From JANFXS01 sp022791155 (GTDB taxonomy: Bacteria; Bacillota; Clostridia; Lachnospirales; Anaerotignaceae), in the NCBI GenBank assembly GCA_949743895.1, contig CATJUX010000093.1, positions 1-13,381 on the forward strand: a DNA stretch of 13,381 nucleotides, read 5' to 3'. Made by a program: the position numbers and the translations under genes. A model generated the notes under the pieces. It had not been told where the DNA came from and searched no databases. It saw nothing but the letters and a program-made list of their open reading frames with translations. Positions 7,865 to 13,381 of the stretch are shown here, one piece after another (position 1 is the first letter of the stretch; every line of letters begins with the position of its first letter).

Positions 7865-7890
7865 ATAAAAACTTTTGAGGAGGAATTTAT

Positions 7891-8391
7891 ATGAATTCAA
7901 AAACGAAAAAGCTTGTGCTGACAGCAATTTGGGCGGCAATGGGATTTGTGCTCACGCCAATATTGAGGATACCAGGATATGCAGCGCCAATGCAGCATTT
8001 GATCAATGTTTCAGGTGTTGTGATTATGGGCCCTTTATATGGTTTTGCATGTTCAGCGCTGTTGACAGTTATGAAGATTATAATAATGGGAGAGGATCTA
8101 TTTTCGATTCCGGGCGGACTTATAGGAGCTTTTTTGGCCGCGGTTATGTTTGCAAAAACAAACAATGTGACAGCGGCTGTTGTTGGTGAGGTTTTTGGAA
8201 CAGGAATACTTGGCGCGCTATGTTCATATCCACTTGCAAAGTTTTATTATGGCACGCCAAAAGTAGCAGTTTTTACATATATACCCGCGTTCATGATAAG
8301 CACATGCTTTGGATCGCTGTGCGCTGTTGTGCTGATTCATGCTATGAAAAAATCTGGACTGCTTTATAAGCTCCAAAGAGAGGAGGAATGA
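7891..8391 (+). CDS. thiW: ThiW, thiazole-specific S component of an ECF transporter
   Basis: A 166-residue, very hydrophobic protein of the ThiW family with about five to six predicted membrane segments and no ATPase domain. Family-typical segments include the N-terminal AIWAAMGFVLTPILRIPGYA, the middle INVSGVVIMGPLYGF and the conserved FSIPGGLIGAFLAA. ThiW proteins are thought to bind the thiazole moiety of thiamine (hydroxyethylthiazole) and import it together with a shared energising module (EcfT plus two EcfA ATPases), none of which is encoded here. ATG 7891 has an excellent GAGGAGG site (7877-7883) 7 nt upstream. It is the first gene of the operon and its TGA ends 3 nt before thiM, which fits uptake directly coupled to phosphorylation. 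Ligand specificity is inferred from family and context. Confidence 0.92.
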   Translation: MNSKTKKLVLTAIWAAMGFVLTPILRIPGYAAPMQHLINVSGVVIMGPLYGFACSALLTVMKIIIMGEDLFSIPGGLIGAFLAAVMFAKTNNVTAAVVGEVFGTGILGALCSYPLAKFYYGTPKVAVFTYIPAFMISTCFGSLCAVVLIHAMKKSGLLYKLQREEE

Positions 8392-8394
8392 TGT

Positions 8395-9234
8395 ATGGGA
8401 ATTTTGGAAAATTCATTGACAATATTTGAAAATATAAAATTAGTTAAGCCTGTTGTGCATAACATTTCAAACATAGTGACAGCAAATGATTGCGCAAATA
8501 TCACCCTTGCATCTGGAGGCTCGCCGACAATGGCCGAGAACGCTGACGAGGTTGAGGAAATAACAAGTGCATGTTCCGGCCTTGTTATCAACATGGGGAA
8601 TATAGGCGCTTGCCTTGTGGAAAGCATGTTGAAAGCCGGGAAAAGAAACAATGAAATTGGACACCCTGTTGTGTTGGATCCTGTTGGGGCAGGAGCAGCC
8701 AAGAAGCGAAATTGCGTTCTTTTTGAACTCATGAACAACATTCATTTCTCGGTCATAAGGGGAAATATTTCTGAAATTAAGTTTATGGCCACAGGGACAT
8801 CAGCAGCCAAAGGGGTTGACGCCGATGAAAAGGACATGGTCACTGAAGACAATGTTGATGAAGCAGCAGAACTTGCAAAACATTTGAGCAAAAAAACTGG
8901 AGCAGTTGTTGCCATAAGCGGGAAATTTGATATAATAGCAAACAGTGAAAGAGCTTATGTGACAAAAAACGGCCACGAAATGATGACAAAAGTTACGGGA
9001 ACTGGCTGCATGCTTTCAAGCCTTATTGGCGTTTTTTGTGCCGCCAATCCTCAAAATATATTGGAGGCTACTGCTGTTGCTGTAAGTTCATATGGATATG
9101 CCGGCGAGCTTGCATATAAAAAGACTATGGAAACAAATTGTGGAACATCGTCATTCAGAACATATCTCATTGACTATGTAAGCCGTATGACATATGAAAT
9201 TTTTAGGGAGGGAGCCAAAATTGAAGGTATATAA
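8395..9234 (+). CDS. thiM: Hydroxyethylthiazole kinase ThiM
   Basis: A 279-residue ribokinase-like enzyme that phosphorylates 4-methyl-5-(2-hydroxyethyl)thiazole with ATP, giving the thiazole phosphate used by ThiE. Visible family signatures are VHNISNIVTANDCAN and GGSPTMAENADEVEEI near the N-terminus (substrate pocket), VVLDPVGAGA, the IRGNISEI segment, and the anion-hole motif TGTGCML with the key Cys at residue 205. Length is normal for the family. ATG 8395 is preceded by an AGAGGAGGA site (8379-8386) lying in the end of thiW; ATGs at 8388 and 8391 are out of frame. The 3' end overlaps thiE by 14 nt if the TTG start of thiE is used. All conserved motifs are intact, so activity is expected. 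ThiM makes this a salvage operon; no thiazole synthesis genes are in the window. Confidence 0.97.
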   Translation: MGILENSLTIFENIKLVKPVVHNISNIVTANDCANITLASGGSPTMAENADEVEEITSACSGLVINMGNIGACLVESMLKAGKRNNEIGHPVVLDPVGAGAAKKRNCVLFELMNNIHFSVIRGNISEIKFMATGTSAAKGVDADEKDMVTEDNVDEAAELAKHLSKKTGAVVAISGKFDIIANSERAYVTKNGHEMMTKVTGTGCMLSSLIGVFCAANPQNILEATAVAVSSYGYAGELAYKKTMETNCGTSSFRTYLIDYVSRMTYEIFREGAKIEGI

Positions 9235-9862
9235 AAAAGATATGCAATTGTATGTTGTGACAGACAGAACGTGGCTTGGCGAAAAAAAGCTTGAATGCGA
9301 GGTTGAAAAGATTTGCCAGGCAGGAGCCACTTTCATACAGCTTAGAGAAAAAAATATAACAGATGATGAGTTTGTAAAAGAGGCGCTTGCAATAAAGAAA
9401 GTCACTGACAAATATAAAATACCATTTGTAATAAATGACAATGTGCATGTGGCAAAAGCTGTTGACGCTGATGGTGTGCATATTGGCCAAAGTGACATGG
9501 AGGCAAAAAAGGCAAGAAGCGTTCTTGGCAATGAAAAAATAGTTGGCATATCAGCGGGAAGTGTTGAAGAAGCATTGTGTGCAGAGAAAAATGGCGCCGA
9601 TTATATAGGCGTTGGCGCTGTTTTTCATACAGACACAAAAACAGATGCAACCTCAGTCACATATGATGATATGAGAAAAATAATATCAAGTGTTAAAATA
9701 CCCGTTGTGGCCATTGGCGGAATTGACAAACACAACATAATGCAGCTCAAGGGAACGGGTGTCAGTGGTGTGGCTGTAATATCGGCTGTGTTTTCTGCTG
9801 ACGATGTTTATGAAGCAACAGCAGAACTTCTAAAACTTTCGGGAGAGATGACAAAAGAATGA
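9221..9862 (+). CDS. thiE: Thiamine-phosphate synthase ThiE
   Basis: A 213-residue TIM-barrel enzyme joining HMP diphosphate to thiazole phosphate, yielding thiamine monophosphate and pyrophosphate. Motifs in order are QLYVVTDR (first strand), IQLREKN (diphosphate-binding region), INDNVHVAKAVDADGVHIGQSD (metal and pyrimidine site), GADYIGVGAVFHTDTKTDA and the C-terminal phosphate-binding VAIGGI. All usual key residues appear present. The chosen start is TTG at 9221, because AGGGAGGGAG (9205-9214) lies at proper spacing. An ATG 27 bases upstream (9194) would put the ribosome binding site inside the gene, and ATG 9242 is a less likely alternative. It overlaps thiM by 14 nt and the HAD gene by 4 nt (ATGA), so all are translationally linked. 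No thiD is in the window, so HMP-PP must come from a gene elsewhere. Confidence 0.96.
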   Translation: MKVYKKDMQLYVVTDRTWLGEKKLECEVEKICQAGATFIQLREKNITDDEFVKEALAIKKVTDKYKIPFVINDNVHVAKAVDADGVHIGQSDMEAKKARSVLGNEKIVGISAGSVEEALCAEKNGADYIGVGAVFHTDTKTDATSVTYDDMRKIISSVKIPVVAIGGIDKHNIMQLKGTGVSGVAVISAVFSADDVYEATAELLKLSGEMTKE

Positions 9863-10491
9863 AGAATATTATATTTGATCTTGATGGAACATTGATTGAT
9901 TCAATGCCTGTGTGGTCTGGAGTTGGAAAGAGTTTTTTGGTTGAAAACGGGACAATTCCTCCTGAAAATGTTGATGAAATTTTCAAAAGCATGTCATTTG
10001 AGGAAAGTTATAAATATTTTGTTGAAAAGCTTGGGCTGAAATGCAGCTTCAGTTTTATGCTCAATTCAATAATACAAAAGGTTAAAGACTGCTATGCAAA
10101 TTCAGTTCCTCTAAAGCCACATGTATATGAATTTCTTGAAAAAGAGTTTCAAAAAGGAACAAACATGTGCATTTTGACTGCCTCTGAAAAGGAATATGTT
10201 TTGCCAGCTCTTGAGCGGCTTGGGATAGAAAGTTTTTTTTGCAGTGTTTTCACATGCACAGAGCTTGGAATGAGCAAATCAAATGGTGACATTTACACAT
10301 TTGTTGCCAAAAAGATTGGAGGCACGCCAAATGACACTGCCGTTTTTGAAGATGCTTTTCATGGAGTTGTCAGTGCCAAAAAAAGCGGGTTTTACACTGT
10401 TGCAGTGGAAGACAGGAGTTCTTTGGCTGATAGAGACAGCATAATCGAAACTGCTGACAGATATATAAAAAGTTTTGACGAACTCATATAA
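9859..10491 (+). CDS. HAD-superfamily phosphatase, last gene of the thi operon
   Basis: A 210-residue HAD hydrolase of subfamily I, related to phosphoglycolate phosphatase/beta-phosphoglucomutase. Motif I is FDLDGTLID with nucleophile D7 and acid-base D9. Motif II is ILTASE, motif III lies around MSKSNGDIY, and motif IV is VFEDAFHG, so the catalytic set looks complete. A helical cap sits between motifs I and II (about residues 15-95), the region that sets substrate. The ATG overlaps the thiE stop (ATGA), indicating translational coupling and a role linked to thiamine salvage. Thiamine monophosphate is a possible substrate, since some bacteria make TPP by TMP dephosphorylation plus thiamine pyrophosphokinase. 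A general housekeeping phosphatase is equally possible. An eight-T run at 10233-10240 is read through without frameshift. Confidence 0.85.
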   Translation: MKNIIFDLDGTLIDSMPVWSGVGKSFLVENGTIPPENVDEIFKSMSFEESYKYFVEKLGLKCSFSFMLNSIIQKVKDCYANSVPLKPHVYEFLEKEFQKGTNMCILTASEKEYVLPALERLGIESFFCSVFTCTELGMSKSNGDIYTFVAKKIGGTPNDTAVFEDAFHGVVSAKKSGFYTVAVEDRSSLADRDSIIETADRYIKSFDELI

Positions 10492-10514
10492 GCACAATTT
10501 GCGTTGGCAAACAA

Positions 10515-10548
10515 ATTGGCCGTTTGCATTTTGGACACAGCGGCCAAT
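10515..10548 (-). terminator. Terminator-like inverted repeat after the Nudix gene
   Basis: ATTGGCCG (10515-10522) and CGGCCAAT (10541-10548) form an 8-bp GC-rich stem with an 18-nt loop. Read on the minus strand it begins at the stop codon of the Nudix gene and is followed by TTTGTTT, so it probably ends that transcript. Two other inverted repeats overlap it: CAATTTG/CAAATTG (10495-10501, 10512-10518) and GCAAAC/GTTTGC (10507-10512, 10522-10527). The latter, followed by ATTTT, might serve the plus-strand thi operon. The gene pair is convergent with only 56 bp between stops. Confidence 0.5.
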
Positions 10549-11177
10549 CATACACCTATTATTGACTTAAAATTATTTATAATCCTTGCTGTCAAACCCC
10601 ATATGATGTCGCCTTTATAGTTGTAGAACCATTCTTTCATGGAAGCTGTTCTCCAGTTGTAGTTTTTTCCGCCATATATGAGATGGAATGGGAAGTCGGC
10701 AGAAAAACGAGGTTCCATGTTCACCACATGCAATGATGGAGTTGTGTTTATGAAAAAATCAAGCGGAACAGCAATGACTTTTTCAACTTCATCATTGTTT
10801 ATAACAAAATCATCAATATTTATGTCGTGCAGAAATCCCACAAATGAACGTATATACATGTTTGACATTGATATTATGAAGTCTGTTTCGCCTATGAGCT
10901 TTATGTTTTCTTTTTTTATACCGAGTTCTTCGCAGGTTTCTCTTATTGCTGTTTCATCAGGGGTTTCATCGTTTTCGCCATGGCCTCCGGGAAAACAAAA
11001 GTCTCCCGGCTGATGCTTCATTGAAAATGCCCTTTGAGTCAGCACAATGTGAATGCTTCCGTTGTGCTCAATGAGTGGCATCAAAACTGCTGAAGGTTTT
11101 CCGCTCCCTTCAGCGGAAGGAAGGTGTCTCTCAAGAACACATTTTATGTTTTCAATATATGTTTTATCTATGTTCAT
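10548..11177 (-). CDS. Nudix hydrolase, CoA pyrophosphatase type
   Basis: A 209-residue Nudix enzyme. The Nudix box runs from G65 to I87: G65, E71, R79-E80, E83-E84 and L85-G86 match the GX5EX7REUXEEXGU pattern, except that Thr81 occupies the usually aliphatic position. Just before it, VLTQRAFSMKHQPGDFCFPGG matches the CoA-specific signature of the NudL/YeaB/PCD1 group, which cleaves CoA and its derivatives into 3',5'-ADP and phosphopantetheine. This points to CoA pyrophosphatase activity, likely on oxidised or damaged CoA. The ATG (11177-11175) lies 3 nt after the recombinase stop, with GAAGGGA as ribosome binding site in the recombinase end, so the genes are coexpressed. No functional link to recombination is evident. 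Family is sure; the CoA substrate is a good inference. Confidence 0.9.
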   Translation of the reverse strand: MNIDKTYIENIKCVLERHLPSAEGSGKPSAVLMPLIEHNGSIHIVLTQRAFSMKHQPGDFCFPGGHGENDETPDETAIRETCEELGIKKENIKLIGETDFIISMSNMYIRSFVGFLHDINIDDFVINNDEVEKVIAVPLDFFINTTPSLHVVNMEPRFSADFPFHLIYGGKNYNWRTASMKEWFYNYKGDIIWGLTARIINNFKSIIGV

Positions 11178-11180
11178 TTT

Positions 11181-12245
11181 TTATTCCCTTCTAAGCTTTA
11201 TGTATTTTGCGGCGCTTCGGCGGCGGTTGTCTTCCATTTGTGCATAGTGTTTTCTTGTTGTGTTGACGTCAACATGTCCCAGTGTTTCGGCAACAAGATA
11301 TATGTCACCTGTCTCGTTATACAAATTTGTTCCATATGTGCTTCTCAGTTTGTGAGGAGAAATGTTTTTGATCTGCACAGAAGCCTTTGCATATTTTTTG
11401 ACAAGGTTTTGAACGGTTCTGACATCTATGCGCTTTTTTTGCATTGAAATGAACAATGCATCTTCGGTGTCGAATGGATCATTTTTGCGCTCTTCCATAT
11501 AATCCAAAATTGCGTCACGGACTTCATCGCCAAAATAGAGCACAGTTTCGTTGCCGCCTTTTCGTGTAACTTTTACGGCATTGTTTTCAAAATTTATATC
11601 TTTTTTGTCAACTCCAACGCATTCTGAAACACGCATTCCTGTTCCCAAAAGAAGGCTTACAATGGCAAGATCTCTTTTTTGGGTGTATTTGTGATATATT
11701 TTTTGATGACTTGTGAGGTTGTTGCCCTTTTCAACCTCGTCAAGAAAATTGCACATCTCATTGACATCCATGCGTACTATGGCTTTTTCGTGAATTTTTG
11801 GACTCTCGACAATTTCGGCGGGGTTTGCGGCCACAAGCTTTTTTGAATATAAAAATTTATACATTCGTCTTATGGCAGACAGCTTTCTGAGTTTGCCTTT
11901 TTCGTCATTTGTATATATGATAACTTCAGATTCATTGACGGGATTATCTTTTTCATAATACGTTACATATTCAAGAAAAAGGTCAATATCTTCTGACTGG
12001 ACTTTTTCCATGTCATGAGCAGAAATGTTTTCAATTTTTTTGTCGCTGAAAAAAGGGTTGTTTTTTATGAGATAGTTGAAAAATATTCTTAAATCATAGG
12101 CATATGCAATTCTTGTTTTGATTGAGGTGTTTTGGGCAATACTTCTAAAAAACACGTCAATGAATTTAGGAAGACAGCATATAAGCTCTCTCAAGTGAAG
12201 TGTGTTTTTTTGGCGTTGCTGCTCTATATATGTTAAATCAGGCAT
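11181..12245 (-). CDS. XerS-like tyrosine recombinase
   Basis: A 354-residue site-specific recombinase with all catalytic residues: R205 (GTGMRVSE), K229 (VTRKGGNE), H298 and R301 (SPHKLRSTYG), H324 (LGHVDVNTT) and nucleophile Y334 (KHYAQ). Residues 1-165 form the SAM-like core-binding domain, the rest the catalytic domain. Length and layout resemble the single-recombinase XerS of streptococci, and close relatives appear to be chromosomal in Clostridia. It may therefore resolve chromosome dimers rather than belong to a mobile element; this is inference. The start at 12245 (MPDLTYIEQQ) is chosen because AAAGGAG lies 7 nt upstream. The frame stays open 44 codons further upstream, but no start with a ribosome site is found there and those residues do not look like the family. 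It sits 3 nt from the Nudix gene and 128 nt from the thiolase gene. Confidence 0.9.
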   Translation of the reverse strand: MPDLTYIEQQRQKNTLHLRELICCLPKFIDVFFRSIAQNTSIKTRIAYAYDLRIFFNYLIKNNPFFSDKKIENISAHDMEKVQSEDIDLFLEYVTYYEKDNPVNESEVIIYTNDEKGKLRKLSAIRRMYKFLYSKKLVAANPAEIVESPKIHEKAIVRMDVNEMCNFLDEVEKGNNLTSHQKIYHKYTQKRDLAIVSLLLGTGMRVSECVGVDKKDINFENNAVKVTRKGGNETVLYFGDEVRDAILDYMEERKNDPFDTEDALFISMQKKRIDVRTVQNLVKKYAKASVQIKNISPHKLRSTYGTNLYNETGDIYLVAETLGHVDVNTTRKHYAQMEDNRRRSAAKYIKLRRE

Positions 12246-12373
12246 ATTAAAGCTCCTTTGCTGTTTATTAAACCGCTTGTGAATTGTTTTGAATTCAAAT
12301 GATAAATTGCTGACATTTTGCTGAATGATGAGCATTGAGAATATGTTTGTGTTGGGTTTACAGAACAAATTTA
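12246..12373 (-). promoter_or_regulatory. Gap upstream of the recombinase gene, with a palindrome
   Basis: These 128 bases separate the thiolase stop from the recombinase start. They contain the perfect 12-bp palindrome TTTGAATTCAAA at 12288-12299, the recombinase ribosome binding site (AAAGGAG) and no strong sigma-A promoter. No intrinsic terminator is seen, so readthrough from the thiolase gene is likely. In streptococci the Xer target difSL lies just upstream of xerS; no sequence here has its 11-bp arm layout, but the clostridial target could differ. Confidence 0.3.
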
Positions 12374-13099
12374 TCAATGTTTTTGACAGTTCCAGCCGTT
12401 GATATAAGAATTTTTGATGGCGCTGAAAACTTTTACGTCAATATTGTCATAATCTTTTTTTAGCGAAGCGATGAATTCTTTGATCTCTTGCCTCTTTGTG
12501 GTGCCGTCAGCAGGGCAAGGGCTTTTTACTATATCAATTTCATTGTTTTTGATATATCCGGCCACTTCCGCTTCAGGAACATACATAAGGGGGCGTATTG
12601 AATGTAATTTTTTTCTGTCAAGATAGCTCACGGGGGCGAATGTGTTGATGCGGCCTTCATAAAAAAGTGACATGAAAAAAGTTTCAATTATGTCGTCTTT
12701 GTTGTGGCCGAGTGCGATTTTGTTGCAGCCAAGTTTTTCGGCCATGTCGTTGAGGGCGCCTTTGCGCATTTTTGCACACAATGAGCAAGGATTTTTTTCT
12801 TTGCGTTCTTCAAATATAATTTGGCCAATGTCGGTTTCAACCACAGTGTAATTGACATTTATTTTTTGGCAAAGCTCTTTCACACGGCTATAATCAGCAT
12901 TTTTGAAACCAAGAGAAACTGTCACGGCCTCAATGTTGAACTTTTTTGGATAAAACCTTCTCAGGTCAGCAAGAGCAAGCAATGTGCACAAGCTGTCCTT
13001 TCCGCCGGATATTCCAATGGCTATATTGTCACCACTGTCTATCATGTTGTAGTCATCTATTGCACGGCGTACATAACTAAGTAGTTTTTGATGTTTCAT
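12374..13099 (-). CDS. TtcA-like tRNA thiolation protein (PP-loop ATPase)
   Basis: A 241-residue adenine-nucleotide alpha-hydrolase. The PP-loop SGGKDS spans residues 31-36. C105-x-x-C108 (NPCSLCAKMRKG) and C195 (SPCPADGTTKR) match the three cysteines that hold the [4Fe-4S] cluster in TtcA. TtcA adenylates and thiolates C32 of some tRNAs in Enterobacteria; clostridial homologues are common, but their target base is not settled. The highly conserved ALGHNKDDIIET segment and the SIRPLMYVPEAEV segment are present. The start at 13099 (MKHQKLL) has GGAGGGG 5 nt upstream, so an upstream in-frame ATG at 13135, lying inside the promoter dyad, is rejected. Its promoter is probably at 13127-13155 on the minus strand. 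It heads the minus-strand cluster with the recombinase and Nudix genes. Confidence 0.88.
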   Translation of the reverse strand: MKHQKLLSYVRRAIDDYNMIDSGDNIAIGISGGKDSLCTLLALADLRRFYPKKFNIEAVTVSLGFKNADYSRVKELCQKINVNYTVVETDIGQIIFEERKEKNPCSLCAKMRKGALNDMAEKLGCNKIALGHNKDDIIETFFMSLFYEGRINTFAPVSYLDRKKLHSIRPLMYVPEAEVAGYIKNNEIDIVKSPCPADGTTKRQEIKEFIASLKKDYDNIDVKVFSAIKNSYINGWNCQKH

Positions 13100-13112
13100 C
13101 AAAGCCCCTCCA

Positions 13113-13141
13113 ATTGTTTTGTATATATTATACAAAATAAT
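13113..13141. promoter_or_regulatory. 29-bp palindrome overlapping the thiolase promoter
   Basis: TTTTGTATA (13117-13125) and TATACAAAA (13129-13137) are perfect inverted repeats separated by TAT. After one mismatch, ATT (13113-13115) and AAT (13139-13141) extend the symmetry. The minus-strand -10 box TATAAT (13132-13127) lies inside it, with only a weak -35 (TTTCAT, 13155-13150). It could be an operator that blocks this promoter. It could also be a Xer-type recombination site, since one part (TATATATTAT followed by two mismatches and AAA) resembles the right half of Firmicute dif. Confidence 0.5.
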
Positions 13142-13170
13142 TCTTTATAATGAAAGAGGTGATTTTTGAT

Positions 13171-13242
13171 TTGGGAAAGGGAATAGTTGTTATTTATAGT
13201 TTCGTTTGGGCAATTCAAGGCTTTCTGAATTTGATCAAATGA
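13171..13242 (+). CDS. Possible 23-residue hydrophobic peptide
   Basis: A tiny ORF starts at TTG 13171, 7 nt after a good GAGGTGAT ribosome binding site (13156-13163), and ends in tandem stops TGA TAG (13240-13245). The peptide has Lys at position 3 and at its C-terminal end (Lys23), with a hydrophobic or aromatic centre (IVVIYSFVWAIQGFLNLI), enough for one membrane helix. An in-frame ATG at 13150 would give 30 residues but has no ribosome site. It runs divergently from the thiolase gene. The only nearby plus-strand -10 (TATAAT at 13146-13151) has no good -35. No homologue is recognised. It may be a real small membrane peptide, toxin-like or regulatory, or chance. Confidence 0.3.
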   Translation: MGKGIVVIYSFVWAIQGFLNLIK

Positions 13243-13243
13243 T

Positions 13244-13262
13244 AGCTATAAATAATATAGCT
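13244..13262. repeat. AT-rich hairpin after the small ORF
   Basis: AGCTATA (13244-13250) and TATAGCT (13256-13262) form a perfect 7-bp stem around AATAA, starting inside the second stop codon of the small ORF. CTAAAAAGG follows, with no T-run, so it is at best a weak terminator or mRNA-end structure. Confidence 0.4.
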
Positions 13263-13381
13263 CTAAAAAGGTATAGGTTTTGAAATTTATGCCAAATGGT
13301 CTTTTAACTTTTTGAAAATTCCCAATAGCGTTAAACATTAACAAAGGCTAAAACTTGAACTGCCGACAAAAAGCGTGGCCA
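13263..13381. other. Window end without recognised gene
   Basis: No open frame with a ribosome binding site, no RNA gene and no strong promoter is seen on either strand in these 119 bases. A short near-palindrome GTTAA-ACA-TTAAC occurs at about 13330-13342. The end may belong to a structured or coding element that continues outside the window. Confidence 0.4.

Noticed and set aside
7608..7890. TPP riboswitch expected upstream of thiW
   Set aside because: No CTGAGA / ACCTGAT-type core or matching P1 stem could be found. CTCTGAG at 7705-7711 is only a superficial resemblance. T-box motifs are also absent.
9194..9220. Upstream ATG start for thiE at 9194
   Set aside because: It lies before the AGGGAGGGAG ribosome site that properly spaces the TTG at 9221, and would extend the overlap with thiM.
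10678..11447. Plus-strand open frames over the Nudix and recombinase genes
   Set aside because: Antisense shadows of two strongly recognised minus-strand proteins.
12246..12377. 44-codon N-terminal extension of the recombinase from a TTG at 12377
   Set aside because: It overlaps the thiolase gene end, has no ribosome binding site and looks unlike the family; ATG 12245 has AAAGGAG at ideal distance.
13230..13381. Resemblance to Cas9 crRNA/tracrRNA: TTTTTAGAGCTAT on the minus strand, AAGGCTAAAACTTGAA on the plus strand
   Set aside because: Short matches only, in opposite orientations, with no repeat array, no anti-repeat pairing and no cas gene in the window. A CRISPR locus beyond the right edge cannot be excluded.

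Overview
This is an AT-rich stretch of Gram-positive chromosome, most likely from an anaerobic Firmicute of the class Clostridia (Lachnospirales-like). Family-level placement is inference. It rests on the low G+C content, the strong AGGAGG-type ribosome binding sites, frequent TTG/GTG starts, the Firmicute order holB-ricT-yabB and mfd-prsA, and a XerS-like chromosomal recombinase. No plasmid, phage structural, rRNA, tRNA or CRISPR feature is visible.

Layout. Bases 1-2245 hold an operon cut by the left edge: the C-terminal two thirds of holB (clamp loader delta'), ricT (Fe-S protein of the Ric RNA-maturation complex) and a TrmN6/YabB-type tRNA adenine methyltransferase. A 128-bp gap with two mutually exclusive hairpins precedes mfd (transcription-repair coupling factor), which is followed after 6 nt by a PrsA/SurA-like lipoprotein foldase. 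Next is a hexapeptide-repeat xenobiotic acetyltransferase gene (Vat/CatB type). It is broken by two single-base deletions in homopolymers, but otherwise reads through as a 208-residue protein.

Bases 7735-10491 hold a thiazole-salvage operon: thiW (ECF transporter S component), thiM (hydroxyethylthiazole kinase), thiE (thiamine-phosphate synthase) and a translationally coupled HAD phosphatase. It has a perfect consensus sigma-A promoter (TTGACA-17-TATAAT) and a terminator-like hairpin in the leader, but no recognisable TPP riboswitch. Thiazole would be imported by ThiW, phosphorylated by ThiM and joined to HMP-PP by ThiE. The HAD enzyme may dephosphorylate a product or intermediate, with TMP an attractive but unproven substrate.

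Bases 10548-13099, on the minus strand and convergent with the thi operon, hold a TtcA-like tRNA thiolase, a complete XerS-like tyrosine recombinase and a CoA-pyrophosphatase-type Nudix hydrolase. The last two are 3 nt apart. A long AT-rich palindrome overlaps the probable promoter of the thiolase gene. On the opposite strand lies a possible 23-codon hydrophobic peptide with a good ribosome binding site. The last ~120 bases show no gene.

No clear new multi-gene system is visible. The most useful leads are the thi-operon HAD enzyme and its unusual leader, the homopolymer-frameshifted acetyltransferase, the palindrome near the Xer-type recombinase, and the tiny ORF.
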